From NCBI RefSeq assembly GCF_014652235.1, contig NZ_BMYK01000002.1, positions 124,001 through 188,000 on the forward strand: a stretch of 64,000 bases of DNA. Direction: 5' to 3'. A program made the translations under genes and the position numbers. Under the pieces are notes generated by a model. It had not been told where the DNA came from. It did no database searches and worked only from the letters and a program-made list of their open reading frames with translations. Of the stretch, positions 16,785 through 25,679 are shown piece by piece (the stretch's first letter is position 1; each line of letters starts with the position of its first letter). This DNA is from Pseudorhodoferax aquiterrae (GTDB lineage: Bacteria > Pseudomonadota > Gammaproteobacteria > Burkholderiales > Burkholderiaceae_C).

Positions 16785-19700
16785 ACGCCGCGCGCGGCCA
16801 GTGCCAGCAGGTCCTCGGCCGCCAGCGGCTTGGCGAACAGGTAGCCCTGGTACATGCGGCAGCCGGCCGCCAGCAGCACGGCGCGCTGCTCGGCAGTCTC
16901 CACACCTTCGGCCACGACGGCCAGGCCCAGACTGGCCCCCAGCGCGATCACGGTGCGCACGATGGCCGCGTCGTTCGGGTCGGCCAGCAGGTCGCGCACG
17001 AAGGACTGGTCGATCTTGAGCTGGTCCAGCGGCAGCCGCTTGAGGTAGGAGAGCGAGGAGTAGCCGGTGCCGAAATCGTCCAGCGAGAAGCGCACGCCCA
17101 GCGCCTTGAGCGCGCCCATCTTGTTGACGATGGCGTCCAGGTCGCGCGCGACCACGCTCTCGGTCAGCTCCAGCTTGAGCCGGGCCGGATCGGCGTCGCT
17201 GCTGTGCAGCGCATCCAGCACCTGGCCCACGAAGTCCGGATGGTGGAACTGGCGCGCGCTGACGTTCACGGCCATCACCGCCTGGCCCAGCGGCGTGCCG
17301 GGCCGCCAGCTGGCCAGTTCGCGGCAGGCCGTGCGCAGCACCCACTCGCCCAGCGCGTAGATGCTGCCGCTGTCCTCGGCCAGCGCGATGAAGACCGCCG
17401 GCGACACCGGCCCGCGCTCGGGGTGGATCCAGCGGCACAGCGCCTCGGCGCCCACCAGCGCGCCGTCGGCATCGATCTGCGGCTGGTACAGCAGCGTGAG
17501 CTCGTTGCGCGGCACGGCCTGGCGCAACGCGGCCTCCAGCTGGGCGCGCTCGGCCACGCGGCTGCGCAGGCCTTCGTCGAACAGGCGGAAGGTGCTGCGC
17601 CCGTCGTGCTTGGCCAGCTCCATGGCCGAATCGGCCCGCGCCAGCAGTTCCTCCAGCGTCAGCGCCTCGCGGCCGAACACCGCGATGCCCATGCTGGCCG
17701 AGCAGTACAGCTCGCGCCCCCCGATCTGGGACGGCACGGCCAGCATGCGCAGCACGCTGCGGCAGCGGTCCTGCGCCAAGCGCTGGGCTTCTTCCTCGTC
17801 CTGGCCCAGCGCGTCCAGCAGCACGATGAACTCGTCGGCATGCAGGCGTGCCACCAGGTGCTCGGGTGCCACCGCGTCGCGCAGGCGCTGCGCCACCTCG
17901 CGCAGCACGGCATCGCCGCTGCGGTGGCCCCAGTTGTCGTTGATGGCCTTGAAGCGGTCCAGGTCCAGCAGGATGGCTGCGCCCACCATGCCGCGGGCCT
18001 GGGCAGCCCCGAGCAGCTGCGTGGCTTCCTTCACGAACAGGCTGCGGTTCGGCAGGCCGGTCAGCGGGTCGTAGTAAGCCAGGCGATGCAATTGCTCCTG
18101 CGAGGTGCGGCGCGAACTGATGTCCTGCAGCGTGAAGAAGCGCTCGGCCTCGTGCTCGCCCGCGCCGGGCGTGCTCAGCAGCAGCCAGCGCGGCGCGGCA
18201 TCGTCGGGCCCGGCCAGGCGGAACTCGTATTCGAGCGCCTGCGGTGCGGCCTCGCCCAGGCACAGCGCCTCGACGCGCTGGCGCTGGCGCGCGTCGACGC
18301 AGGCGAGGAAGCGGTCGAAGTCCAGCCGCTCGGTCGGCGGCAGGCCCAGCAGCCGCGCGCAGGCCAGCGACAGATGGCAGATGCGGGCCGCGCGCTCGAC
18401 GCGGAAGTGCCCCAGCGCCGCAACGCGCTGCGCCTCCAGCAGCACGCGCTCGCTCTCCTGCAAGGCCTGCAGCGTGCGCATGCGCGCGGTGATGTCGCGC
18501 GAGAGCACGATGAAGCGTGCCTGCGCCGGATCAGGGTGTTCGCTCTTGCAGGCCACCGACAGTTCGAACCAGCGCGCCTCGCCCTTGATCTGCACTTCCA
18601 GCCGCAGGCCGGCGCTGCGCCCATGCATGCGCGCCAGAGCCAGCGCCTGCAGCACGGTGGCGGCCGCAGCGGGCGGCAACACCTCCTGCGCGGTGCGGCC
18701 GATGATCTGCGCGGGCGGCGCGATCAGGCCGTCCAGGCGGCGCGCGCGCAAGGCCAGGTAGCGTCCCTCGCCGTCCATCTCGACCAGCAGGTCGGGGATG
18801 GCGTTGAGCGTGCCGGCGATCTCGGCCGAGAGTGCGCGCGCCTCGCCGCTCATCTGCAGCGCGAGCCGCTGCGCACGGTTGCGCGCATGCAGCAGCAGGA
18901 ACACGATGACCCCGCCCGACAGGCTCAACAGCAGGCCGGTCAGCGCCAGCCCGTGGTGCGCGCCGGCGCGGTGCTGCGCGACGAAGGCCGGCGTCGGCGC
19001 GAGCACATAGGTCCAGTTGCGGCCGCCGAAGCTGGCCACACGGCGCACGGCATCGCCCGTGGACGCGGCGCCGTCGAACAGGGCCGGCTTGCCGTCCAGC
19101 AGTCCGAACAGGTGGCTGGCCTCGCTGGGCTCTTCGCCATCGAACACCTGCAGGCGCAGGCCGGGCATGAGCTCGGCGGCGACCGGCGCCAGCAGTTCGC
19201 GCAGACGGAACGGCCCGTCGGCCCAGCCCACGGGCGCCACGTCCGGCCGACCCTGGCCAGGCGCAGGGACCTGCGGCAGGTAGACCGGCAGGTACATCAC
19301 GAAGCCCGGTTCAGGCGGGCCACCGGCGTCCTGGGCCAACTGCAGCTTGCCCGTCAACGCCAGCGCGCCCGAGGCCATGGACTGCTCGATCGCGGCACGG
19401 GCCGTGGGCACGGTCAGCACGTCCAGGCCCAGCGCGCCCCGGTTGCCGGGCGTGGGCGGCTCCATGAACAGGATGGGCGCATACGCCGGGCGCTGCCCTG
19501 GCGGGCGCAGCACCAGGCCGGAGGCATCGAAGGCGGCTGCCACGGCGTGGCGGGGGCCGCCGGCACCGTCCAGGTGGGCGACGAATCCCACGCCCTGCAG
19601 GCCTGGTGCCGTGCGCTGCAGCGCCAGCGAGGCCGCGAAGGCCTGGAACTCGGCGGCATCGACGCCATCCGAACCCTCGAAGAAACCCTTGACGCCACGC

Positions 19701-19951
19701 AGCACGAGTTCGAACGCGCGCAGCTGGGTCTGTACATTGGCCACGGCGCGGTCGGCCTCGTGGGACACCAACGCATGCAGCGCCAGCTCCGCATCGCTCT
19801 GCCGGTCCTGCAGGTACAGCCAGGGGACGAGCGCCAGCACCGCGCTGGTGAGCCCCGCGGCGAGCGCGGGCCGCAGCCACGAGACAGTGGTGGCCACCGC
19901 GGCTGGCGGCGCGGTCCGGCGTTCGGGCGCGGATGGGCTGGGTGTGGTCAT
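16781..19951 (-). CDS. CHASE/PAS/GGDEF-like/EAL membrane protein, probable c-di-GMP phosphodiesterase
   Basis: Encodes 1056 residues. Order: TM helix near 15-35, periplasmic CHASE domain, second TM near 330-350 (LTGLLLSLSGGVIVFLLLHA), two PAS-like regions, a GGDEF-like domain and an EAL domain. The cyclase signature is HADEF at 704-708 instead of GGDEF, so cyclase activity is doubtful. The EAL domain is intact (GAEAL with Glu836, DDFGTGYSS, EGVET), predicting hydrolysis of c-di-GMP. The ATG of MTTPSPS was chosen; a GTG nine codons upstream is an alternative. The stop codon lies inside the target duplication of the adjoining mobile element. Confidence 0.87.
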   Translation of the reverse strand: MTTPSPSAPERRTAPPAAVATTVSWLRPALAAGLTSAVLALVPWLYLQDRQSDAELALHALVSHEADRAVANVQTQLRAFELVLRGVKGFFEGSDGVDAAEFQAFAASLALQRTAPGLQGVGFVAHLDGAGGPRHAVAAAFDASGLVLRPPGQRPAYAPILFMEPPTPGNRGALGLDVLTVPTARAAIEQSMASGALALTGKLQLAQDAGGPPEPGFVMYLPVYLPQVPAPGQGRPDVAPVGWADGPFRLRELLAPVAAELMPGLRLQVFDGEEPSEASHLFGLLDGKPALFDGAASTGDAVRRVASFGGRNWTYVLAPTPAFVAQHRAGAHHGLALTGLLLSLSGGVIVFLLLHARNRAQRLALQMSGEARALSAEIAGTLNAIPDLLVEMDGEGRYLALRARRLDGLIAPPAQIIGRTAQEVLPPAAAATVLQALALARMHGRSAGLRLEVQIKGEARWFELSVACKSEHPDPAQARFIVLSRDITARMRTLQALQESERVLLEAQRVAALGHFRVERAARICHLSLACARLLGLPPTERLDFDRFLACVDARQRQRVEALCLGEAAPQALEYEFRLAGPDDAAPRWLLLSTPGAGEHEAERFFTLQDISSRRTSQEQLHRLAYYDPLTGLPNRSLFVKEATQLLGAAQARGMVGAAILLDLDRFKAINDNWGHRSGDAVLREVAQRLRDAVAPEHLVARLHADEFIVLLDALGQDEEEAQRLAQDRCRSVLRMLAVPSQIGGRELYCSASMGIAVFGREALTLEELLARADSAMELAKHDGRSTFRLFDEGLRSRVAERAQLEAALRQAVPRNELTLLYQPQIDADGALVGAEALCRWIHPERGPVSPAVFIALAEDSGSIYALGEWVLRTACRELASWRPGTPLGQAVMAVNVSARQFHHPDFVGQVLDALHSSDADPARLKLELTESVVARDLDAIVNKMGALKALGVRFSLDDFGTGYSSLSYLKRLPLDQLKIDQSFVRDLLADPNDAAIVRTVIALGASLGLAVVAEGVETAEQRAVLLAAGCRMYQGYLFAKPLAAEDLLALAARGV

Positions 19952-20252
19952 GCTGCCTGCGCCCGAGCCCCTTTCCACGAAAACGGGTGGCTTCGGCTAC
20001 CGAGCTATCTGCATCATAAGTGATCGAATCGCGGAAAACATACGTGCAAACCACGCGCAGTTTGGTGGCAACAACAGTCCAGTGCCGCTCTCTGAATCGG
20101 CAGTCCCACTTGCGCATGTTCGGCCTGTCGCTGCAAGCCAATCCTGGAGCAGGTCCGGCGGCCGTGGACCATGGCAGAGCCGCTGATGTGCAAATCTGCT
20201 TTCCGATCGAGCTGCCCGGTGCCGGGCCGGACCTGCCGGCCCGCGCGCGCGC
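19952..20252. other. Intergenic region upstream of the CHASE/EAL gene
   Basis: These 301 bases lie between two minus-strand genes. They are less GC-rich than their surroundings, as promoters here tend to be. On the minus strand a TATGAT hexamer at 20013-20018, about 60 bases before the CHASE/EAL start, is a plausible -10 box, but no convincing -35 was found. A plus-strand frame of 82 codons (20020-20268) has no family pattern or ribosome binding site, and I do not call it. No clear terminator was seen for the AMP-binding gene, whose end is at the right edge. Confidence 0.4.
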
Positions 20253-21812
20253 TCAGCGCGCTTCGTAAAGCCGGCGCAGCTCGCGCTTGAGCAGCTTGCC
20301 GCTGGGGTTCTTGGGCAGCGCGTCGACGAAGTGCACGCGCTTGGGCACCTTGAAGTGCGCGAGCCGCTCCGAGGCCGCCGCGACCAGGCCGGCTTCGTCC
20401 AGGGCGCTGCCCGGGCGGCGCACGACCACGGCCGTGACGGCCTCGATCCACTTCGGGTCGGGCAGGCCGATCACGGCGACCTCGGACACGCCTTCGATCG
20501 TGTAGAGCACCTCTTCCACCTCGCGGCTGGCCACGTTCTCGCCACCGGTCTTGATCATGTCCTTCTTGCGGTCCACCACCGTGAGGTAGCCCTCTTCGTC
20601 GAGCAAGCCGAGGTCGCCGCTGTGGAACCAGCCGCCCTCGAAGGCGGCGGCGGTGCGCTCGGGGTCGCGGTAGTAGCCGCTGAGCAGCTGCGGCGAGCGG
20701 TGCACGATCTCGCCGACCTGGCCGACCGCCACGTCCTGCATCGCGTCGTCGACCACACGCGTCTCCACGTTCAGCGTGGCGCGGCCGGCCGAGCCGGCCT
20801 TGCGCAGCTGGTCCTCGGGCGGCAGCACCGTGGCCACGGGCGCGATCTCGGTCTGGCCGTACAGGTTCCACAGCCGCGTGCCGGGCAGGCGGCGCAGGAT
20901 CTCCTTGAGCACCTCCACGGGCATGATGGAGGCGCCGTAGTAGCCCTTGGCCAGCGCCGACAGGTCGGTGGCGTCGAACTGCGGCGCGCGCAGCAGGCCG
21001 ATCCAGACCGTGGGCGGCGCGAAGAACGAGGTGATGCGCTCGCGCGCCATCAGCGCGAGCAGGTTGTCGGGCGTGGGCTTGCCCGTGATCACGTTGGTCG
21101 CGCCCACGTAGATGCAGGGGCCCAGGAACACGTCGAGCTGGGCGCAGTGGTACAGCGGCAGCGCATGCAGCACGCGGTCGCCCTGGGCGATCTCGGCATC
21201 CACCAGGCAGCTCACGTACTCGGCGATCACGGCCGCGTGCGTGAGCATCGCGCCCTTGGGCCGCGACTCGGTGCCGCTGGTGTAGATGATCTGGGCCAGC
21301 GCGTCGGCCTCCAGCGCCGGCTCCACCAGGGCTGCGGCGTCGGCCAGCAGCGCATCGAAGGGCAGCAGGCCCGGGACGGCCTCGGACGCATCCTCGGCCG
21401 GCAGCCAGACCCGGTGGCGCACGGCCGTGCCGTCGGCGGCCTGCAGTGCGACCGCGGCCGAGGCCGTGTCCACGCACAGCACGCTGGCGCCGGCATGCTC
21501 CAGGATGTAGCGCACTTCCTCGGCGTTCAGCATGAAGTTGACGGGCACCAGCACCGCGCCCAGCCGCGCCACCGCATAGCGCAGCGCGGCGAAGGCGTGG
21601 GAGTTGCGCGACACCACGGCGACCCGGTCGCCCGGCGCCACGCCCAGGCCGGCCAGTCCCGCGGCCAGGCGGCTGCAGATGTCGTCGAATTGCGCATAGG
21701 TCCAGCTCACGGCGCCGCAGCGGATGGCGGTGCGCTCGGGGTAACGCCGGCGCGTGCGCCGCAGCAGGTCGGCGATGGTGTGGCGGCGCGGGGACGGGGT
21801 GGACATCGGCAT
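20253..21812 (-). CDS. AMP-binding acyl-CoA synthetase
   Basis: Encodes 519 residues of the ANL adenylating superfamily, which activates a carboxylic acid to an acyl-AMP and then a CoA thioester. The P-loop is IIYTSGTESRPKG (Lys in the final position). Further motifs are LYGQTE, the GWFHSGDLG block, the hinge DRKKDMIKTGG and the C-terminal PKNPSGKLLKRELR with its catalytic Lys. This fits medium/long-chain or aryl acid ligases. The ATG at 21812 has AGGAG four bases upstream; a second ATG at 21806 is less well placed. It is divergent from an aspartoacylase-like gene. The substrate is unknown. Confidence 0.88.
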   Translation of the reverse strand: MPMSTPSPRRHTIADLLRRTRRRYPERTAIRCGAVSWTYAQFDDICSRLAAGLAGLGVAPGDRVAVVSRNSHAFAALRYAVARLGAVLVPVNFMLNAEEVRYILEHAGASVLCVDTASAAVALQAADGTAVRHRVWLPAEDASEAVPGLLPFDALLADAAALVEPALEADALAQIIYTSGTESRPKGAMLTHAAVIAEYVSCLVDAEIAQGDRVLHALPLYHCAQLDVFLGPCIYVGATNVITGKPTPDNLLALMARERITSFFAPPTVWIGLLRAPQFDATDLSALAKGYYGASIMPVEVLKEILRRLPGTRLWNLYGQTEIAPVATVLPPEDQLRKAGSAGRATLNVETRVVDDAMQDVAVGQVGEIVHRSPQLLSGYYRDPERTAAAFEGGWFHSGDLGLLDEEGYLTVVDRKKDMIKTGGENVASREVEEVLYTIEGVSEVAVIGLPDPKWIEAVTAVVVRRPGSALDEAGLVAAASERLAHFKVPKRVHFVDALPKNPSGKLLKRELRRLYEAR

Positions 21813-21918
21813 GGGTCTCCTGGTGGTGTGTGCGGATGCACGGGCGGTGCGTCCGGGGTTGAGGCTGTGCATGCTATGGCGGATTCCGCTGGCGCTGTGT
21901 CACCCGTAAGATGGCCGG

Positions 21919-22851
21919 ATGAGCACCACACCCCTCGAGGTTCTACCGCGCGACCTCTCCGCCTACCGCCAGGGCAACACCGGCGTCGACTACGTGCACC
22001 GCTTCGCATCCGGCAAGCCCGGGCCGCACGTGCTCATCAACGCGCTCACGCACGGCAACGAGATCTGCGGCATGGTCGCGGCCACGCACCTGCTGGACAC
22101 CGGCGTGCGGCCGAAGATCGGCACGCTGACGGTGAGCTTCGCCAACGTGGCGGCCTACGAGAGCTTCGACATCGAGCGCCCCTTCGACAGCCGCCAGCTC
22201 GTGCACAACATGAACCGCATCTGGTCCACCGAGTGGCTGGACGGCGCCGAAGACAGCCCCGAGTTGCAGCGCGCCCGCGCCTTGCGCGGCGTGGTCGAGG
22301 CGGCCGACCACATCCTGGACATCCACTCCACGAGCCAGGCCGTGCCGCCGTTCTGGGTCTATCCGTCCTTCTCGCGCAACGCGGATGTGGCGCTGGCCAT
22401 CGGCCGGCCGGCGCTGCACCTGGTCATGCCGCGGGGCCTGGGCTCGGGCACGCCGCTGATCCAGTACGGCCCGCACGGCAGCGAGGGGCCGGGGCCGGGT
22501 GTGGCGCTGGTGGCCGAGTGCGGCCAGCATTTCCAGCAGGCCGCGTCCGACCTGGCGACGGCCGTGACGCTGGACTTCCTCGCGCACTTCGGCCTCGTCG
22601 ATGCGCCCGCCAAGGCACCGGCCCAGCCGCAGCTGCGCTTCGAGCTGCTGGAAACGCACCTGGTGCGCACCACGGACTTCCATTTCACGCGGCCGCTGAT
22701 CGGGCTGGAGAGCTTCGCGCAGGGCGAACTCATCGCCACCGACGGGCCGCACGCCATCGTCGCGCCCTGCAACGACTGCACGGTCTTCATGCCCACGCGC
22801 GAACCCATCGTGGGGCGCGAGGCCGTGTACCTGACCCGGCCGCTGGACTGA
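21919..22851 (+). CDS. Succinylglutamate desuccinylase/aspartoacylase family zinc hydrolase
   Basis: Encodes 310 residues of the AstE/AspA group of zinc carboxypeptidase-like amidohydrolases, which release a carboxylate from an N-acyl amino acid. The metal ligands are suggested by THGNE (about 43-47) and the DIHST motif, and AECGQH carries the candidate catalytic Glu. There is no signal peptide. The gene is a single unit divergent from the acyl-CoA synthetase and converges with yebC, with four bases between the stops. The acylated substrate cannot be assigned. Confidence 0.85.
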   Translation: MSTTPLEVLPRDLSAYRQGNTGVDYVHRFASGKPGPHVLINALTHGNEICGMVAATHLLDTGVRPKIGTLTVSFANVAAYESFDIERPFDSRQLVHNMNRIWSTEWLDGAEDSPELQRARALRGVVEAADHILDIHSTSQAVPPFWVYPSFSRNADVALAIGRPALHLVMPRGLGSGTPLIQYGPHGSEGPGPGVALVAECGQHFQQAASDLATAVTLDFLAHFGLVDAPAKAPAQPQLRFELLETHLVRTTDFHFTRPLIGLESFAQGELIATDGPHAIVAPCNDCTVFMPTREPIVGREAVYLTRPLD

Positions 22852-22855
22852 GGCG

Positions 22856-23569
22856 CTAGCCGCCCAGGCCGACGAACAGGTTCTGCACGTCGTCGTTGGC
22901 GTCGATGGCGGCCAGGAAGGCCTCGACTTCCTCGAGCTCCGCGACCGACAGGCTGGCCGGGTCGATCGGGTTTTTCGCCTTGTAGCCCAGCTTGGCCGAC
23001 AGCACCGTGAAACCCTGGGCCGGCAGCGCGCGGCTGACCAGGTCCAGGTCGCCCGGGTCGGTCAGGAACAGCGTGCTGCCCTCCTCATGGCCCGGTTCGA
23101 AGTCCTGGGCGCCGGCCTCGATGGCGGCCAGTTCCGGGTCGGCTCCAGGGGTGGCGGGTTCGGCCTCGATCATGCCCACATGGTCGAAGTCCCAGGACAC
23201 CGAGCCCGAGGTGCCGAGCTGGCCCTTGCGGAACAGCACGCGCATCTCGGGTGCCGTGCGGTTCACGTTGTCGGTCAGGCACTCCACCATCACCGGCACG
23301 CGGTGCGGCGCGAAGCCCTCGTAGATCACATGGTCGAAGTGCACGGCCTCGCCGGTCAGGCCCGCGCCCTTCTTGATCGCACGGTCCAGCGTGTCCTTGG
23401 GCATGGAGGCCTTGCGCGCCTGCTCCACCACCAGGCGCAGCCTGGCATTGCTGGCCGGGTCGGCGCCGGCGCGCGCGGCCAGCATGATGTCCTTGGCCAG
23501 CTTGCTGAACAGCCTGCCCTTGGCATTGGCCACGAGCTCCTTGCCCTTCGATTTCCACTGTGCGCCCAT
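22856..23569 (-). CDS. yebC: YebC/PmpR (TACO1) family protein
   Basis: Encodes 237 residues of the YebC family, long annotated as DNA-binding regulators and more recently linked to translation. The N-terminus is diagnostic ([18 protein letters not shown], then FSKLAKDI), with domain 2 motifs ([19 protein letters not shown], then NRTAPEMR) and an acidic C-terminal domain. Length is that of the family. GGAGAGG lies a few bases before the ATG. No partner genes are nearby. Confidence 0.92.
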   Translation of the reverse strand: MGAQWKSKGKELVANAKGRLFSKLAKDIMLAARAGADPASNARLRLVVEQARKASMPKDTLDRAIKKGAGLTGEAVHFDHVIYEGFAPHRVPVMVECLTDNVNRTAPEMRVLFRKGQLGTSGSVSWDFDHVGMIEAEPATPGADPELAAIEAGAQDFEPGHEEGSTLFLTDPGDLDLVSRALPAQGFTVLSAKLGYKAKNPIDPASLSVAELEEVEAFLAAIDANDDVQNLFVGLGG

Positions 23570-23688
23570 GTCGCCTCTCCTTGAAGAAACCCGGTATTAG
23601 GCCACGGCGGCCGCCGCGGCCGGCTTTCAGCCCCGCTTCAGTTTCGCGCCGCCGGCCTCGGGATAATCCGCGGCCAAAGGACACAACC

Positions 23689-24348
23689 ATGCGACTGCTT
23701 CTGGTCGAAGACGACACCATGATCGGCGAGACCGTGCTCGACCTGCTGCGGGCCGAGCACTTCGCCGTGGACTGGGTGCGCGACGGCGAGATGGCCGACA
23801 CCGCGCTCAAGGCCGAGCGCTACGACCTGGTGCTGCTGGACCTGGGCCTGCCCAAGCGCGACGGTCTGGAGGTGCTGCGCGCGCTGCGCGCGCGCCAGGA
23901 CACGGTGCCCGTGCTGATCCTGACCGCGCGCGACGCCGTGGCCGAGCGCGTGGCCGGCCTGAACGCCGGTGCCGACGACTACGTGCTCAAGCCCTACGAC
24001 CTGGACGAGCTGCTGGCCCGCATCCACGCGCTGATCCGTCGCGCCCATGGCCGGGCCGACCCCGTGGTGCGCTACCAGGACGTGGCGCTGAACCCGGTCA
24101 CACGCGAGGCCAGCAAAGCCGGCGAACCCATCGTGCTGTCGGCCCGCGAATGGGCCGTGCTGGAGACGCTGATGGCCCGGCCCGGCGTGGTGTTCTCGCG
24201 CGCCCAGCTCGAGGAAAAGCTCTACGGTTGGAAGGACGACATCAGTTCCAACGCGGTGGAGGTCTACATCCACGGCCTGCGCAAGAAGCTCGGCCCGGGC
24301 CTGATCCAGAACGTGCGCGGCCTGGGTTACCTGATGCCCAAAGAATGA
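23689..24348 (+). CDS. OmpR-family response regulator (TctD/QseB-like)
   Basis: Encodes 219 residues: a receiver domain (acidic pocket EDD at 7-9, phospho-acceptor Asp51 in LLDLGLPKRDG, Lys in LKPYD) and an OmpR-type winged helix near 130-218 (RAQLEEKLYGW, then VYIHGLRKKLG). It would be phosphorylated by the overlapping histidine kinase and bind DNA as a dimer. The ATG follows AAAGGA in the same intergenic region that carries yebC's leader on the other strand. The stop overlaps the kinase start (ATGA). Confidence 0.9.
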   Translation: MRLLLVEDDTMIGETVLDLLRAEHFAVDWVRDGEMADTALKAERYDLVLLDLGLPKRDGLEVLRALRARQDTVPVLILTARDAVAERVAGLNAGADDYVLKPYDLDELLARIHALIRRAHGRADPVVRYQDVALNPVTREASKAGEPIVLSAREWAVLETLMARPGVVFSRAQLEEKLYGWKDDISSNAVEVYIHGLRKKLGPGLIQNVRGLGYLMPKE

Positions 24349-25679
24349 CGCAGGCGCGCCACTCGCTCCAGCGCCGGCTGCTGGCCACGGTGATGACGGT
24401 CATCGTGCTGGCCGCCGCCGTGCTGGCCGGCACGGCCTGGCGCAGCGCGCTGCGCCAGGCCGACGAGATGTTCGACTACCACCTGCAGCAGATGGCGCAT
24501 GCGCTGCGCGGCGGCCTGCCGCTGGCGCCGCCCACGCTGGAGGCCGATGGCAGCGACGAATACCTGGTGCAGATCTGGGGCCGCGACGGCGTGCAGCTGT
24601 TCCGCTCCGTGCCCACGCCGCTGCCGCCGCGCGCCGTGCTGGGCTTTTCCGACGCGCGGCTGGACGGCGTGCACTACCGCGTCTACAGCGTGCAGACGCC
24701 GTACCAGACCATCCAGATCGCGCAGAACCGGGACGCGCGCCAGGCCCGGGCGCGCGCATTGGCGCTGCGCGCCACGCTGCCCATGGCGCTGATGGCGCCG
24801 CCGCTCATGCTGCTGGCCTGGTGGGGCATCCGCCGCTCGCTGGCGCCGCTGGCACGCACGCGGGCCGAGGTCGCGGTGCGCGCGGCCGACGACCTCTCGC
24901 CGCTGCAGGCCGCCGGCCTGCCCGACGAGGTGCTGCCGCTGGTGGACGAGATCAACGCGCTGTTCGGCCGGCTCGACCAGGCCTTCGCGGCGCAGCGCGC
25001 CTTTGTCGCCAATGCCGCGCACGAACTGCGTTCGCCGCTGGCCGCTCTCAAGCTGCAGGCCCAGGCCGTGGAGCGCGCCGCCGACGACGGCGCCCGCGCC
25101 ACCGCGCTGGCGCGGCTGCAGCAGGGCATCGACCGCGCGATCCGGCTCATGCAGCAGCTGCTGCTGCTGGCCCGCCAGGAGGCGGCCGTGCAGGACAGCG
25201 CGCCGCTGCCGCCGCTAGCGCTGGCGCCGCTGGCACGCCAAGCCGTGGCGGACGCGCTGCCGCAGGCCCAGGCGCGCGGCATCGACCTGGGCCTGGACAT
25301 CGAAGGCCATGGCGAGGGTGACGAGGCCGCCCTGCCCGCCGTGCGCGGCGATGCCGATGCGCTGGCCATCCTGTTGCGCAACCTGCTGGACAACGCCATC
25401 AAGTACAGCCCCGAGGGCGGCCGCGTCGACGTGGTGCTGGGCCCGCTGCGCGTGGCCGTGCACGACAACGGCCCGGGCATCGCGCCGGCCGAGCGCGCCC
25501 GCGTGTTCGAGCGCTTCTACCGCAGCCCCGATGCCGCGGCCGGCGGCAGCGGACTGGGCCTGACCATCGCGCACGCGATCGCCGAACGCCACGGTGCGAC
25601 ACTGGCGCTGGACTCCTCCACGCGCCTGGGCGGCCTGGCCGCCACGCTGCGCTTTCCCCCTGACTCCCCCCCTGCATGA
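24345..25679 (+). CDS. Sensor histidine kinase (TctE/QseC-like)
   Basis: Encodes 444 residues of an inner-membrane kinase. Two TM helices (about 13-30 and 145-163) flank a periplasmic domain of about 110 residues. HAMP-like, HisKA and HATPase domains follow. The phospho-acceptor is His226 in NAAHELRSPL, the N box is LLDNAIKYSPEGG, and the G boxes are HDNGPGIAP and GGSGLGLTIAHAI. The layout with a short periplasmic domain matches TctE/QseC kinases. It overlaps the response regulator and a downstream CoA transferase by four bases each, forming a three-gene operon. Confidence 0.9.
   Translation: MTQARHSLQRRLLATVMTVIVLAAAVLAGTAWRSALRQADEMFDYHLQQMAHALRGGLPLAPPTLEADGSDEYLVQIWGRDGVQLFRSVPTPLPPRAVLGFSDARLDGVHYRVYSVQTPYQTIQIAQNRDARQARARALALRATLPMALMAPPLMLLAWWGIRRSLAPLARTRAEVAVRAADDLSPLQAAGLPDEVLPLVDEINALFGRLDQAFAAQRAFVANAAHELRSPLAALKLQAQAVERAADDGARATALARLQQGIDRAIRLMQQLLLLARQEAAVQDSAPLPPLALAPLARQAVADALPQAQARGIDLGLDIEGHGEGDEAALPAVRGDADALAILLRNLLDNAIKYSPEGGRVDVVLGPLRVAVHDNGPGIAPAERARVFERFYRSPDAAAGGSGLGLTIAHAIAERHGATLALDSSTRLGGLAATLRFPPDSPPA

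Noticed and set aside
20020-20268. An 82-codon plus-strand frame in the gap before the AMP-binding gene
   Set aside because: No ribosome binding site, no recognisable pattern, and an end overlapping the acyl-CoA synthetase. It is probably chance.
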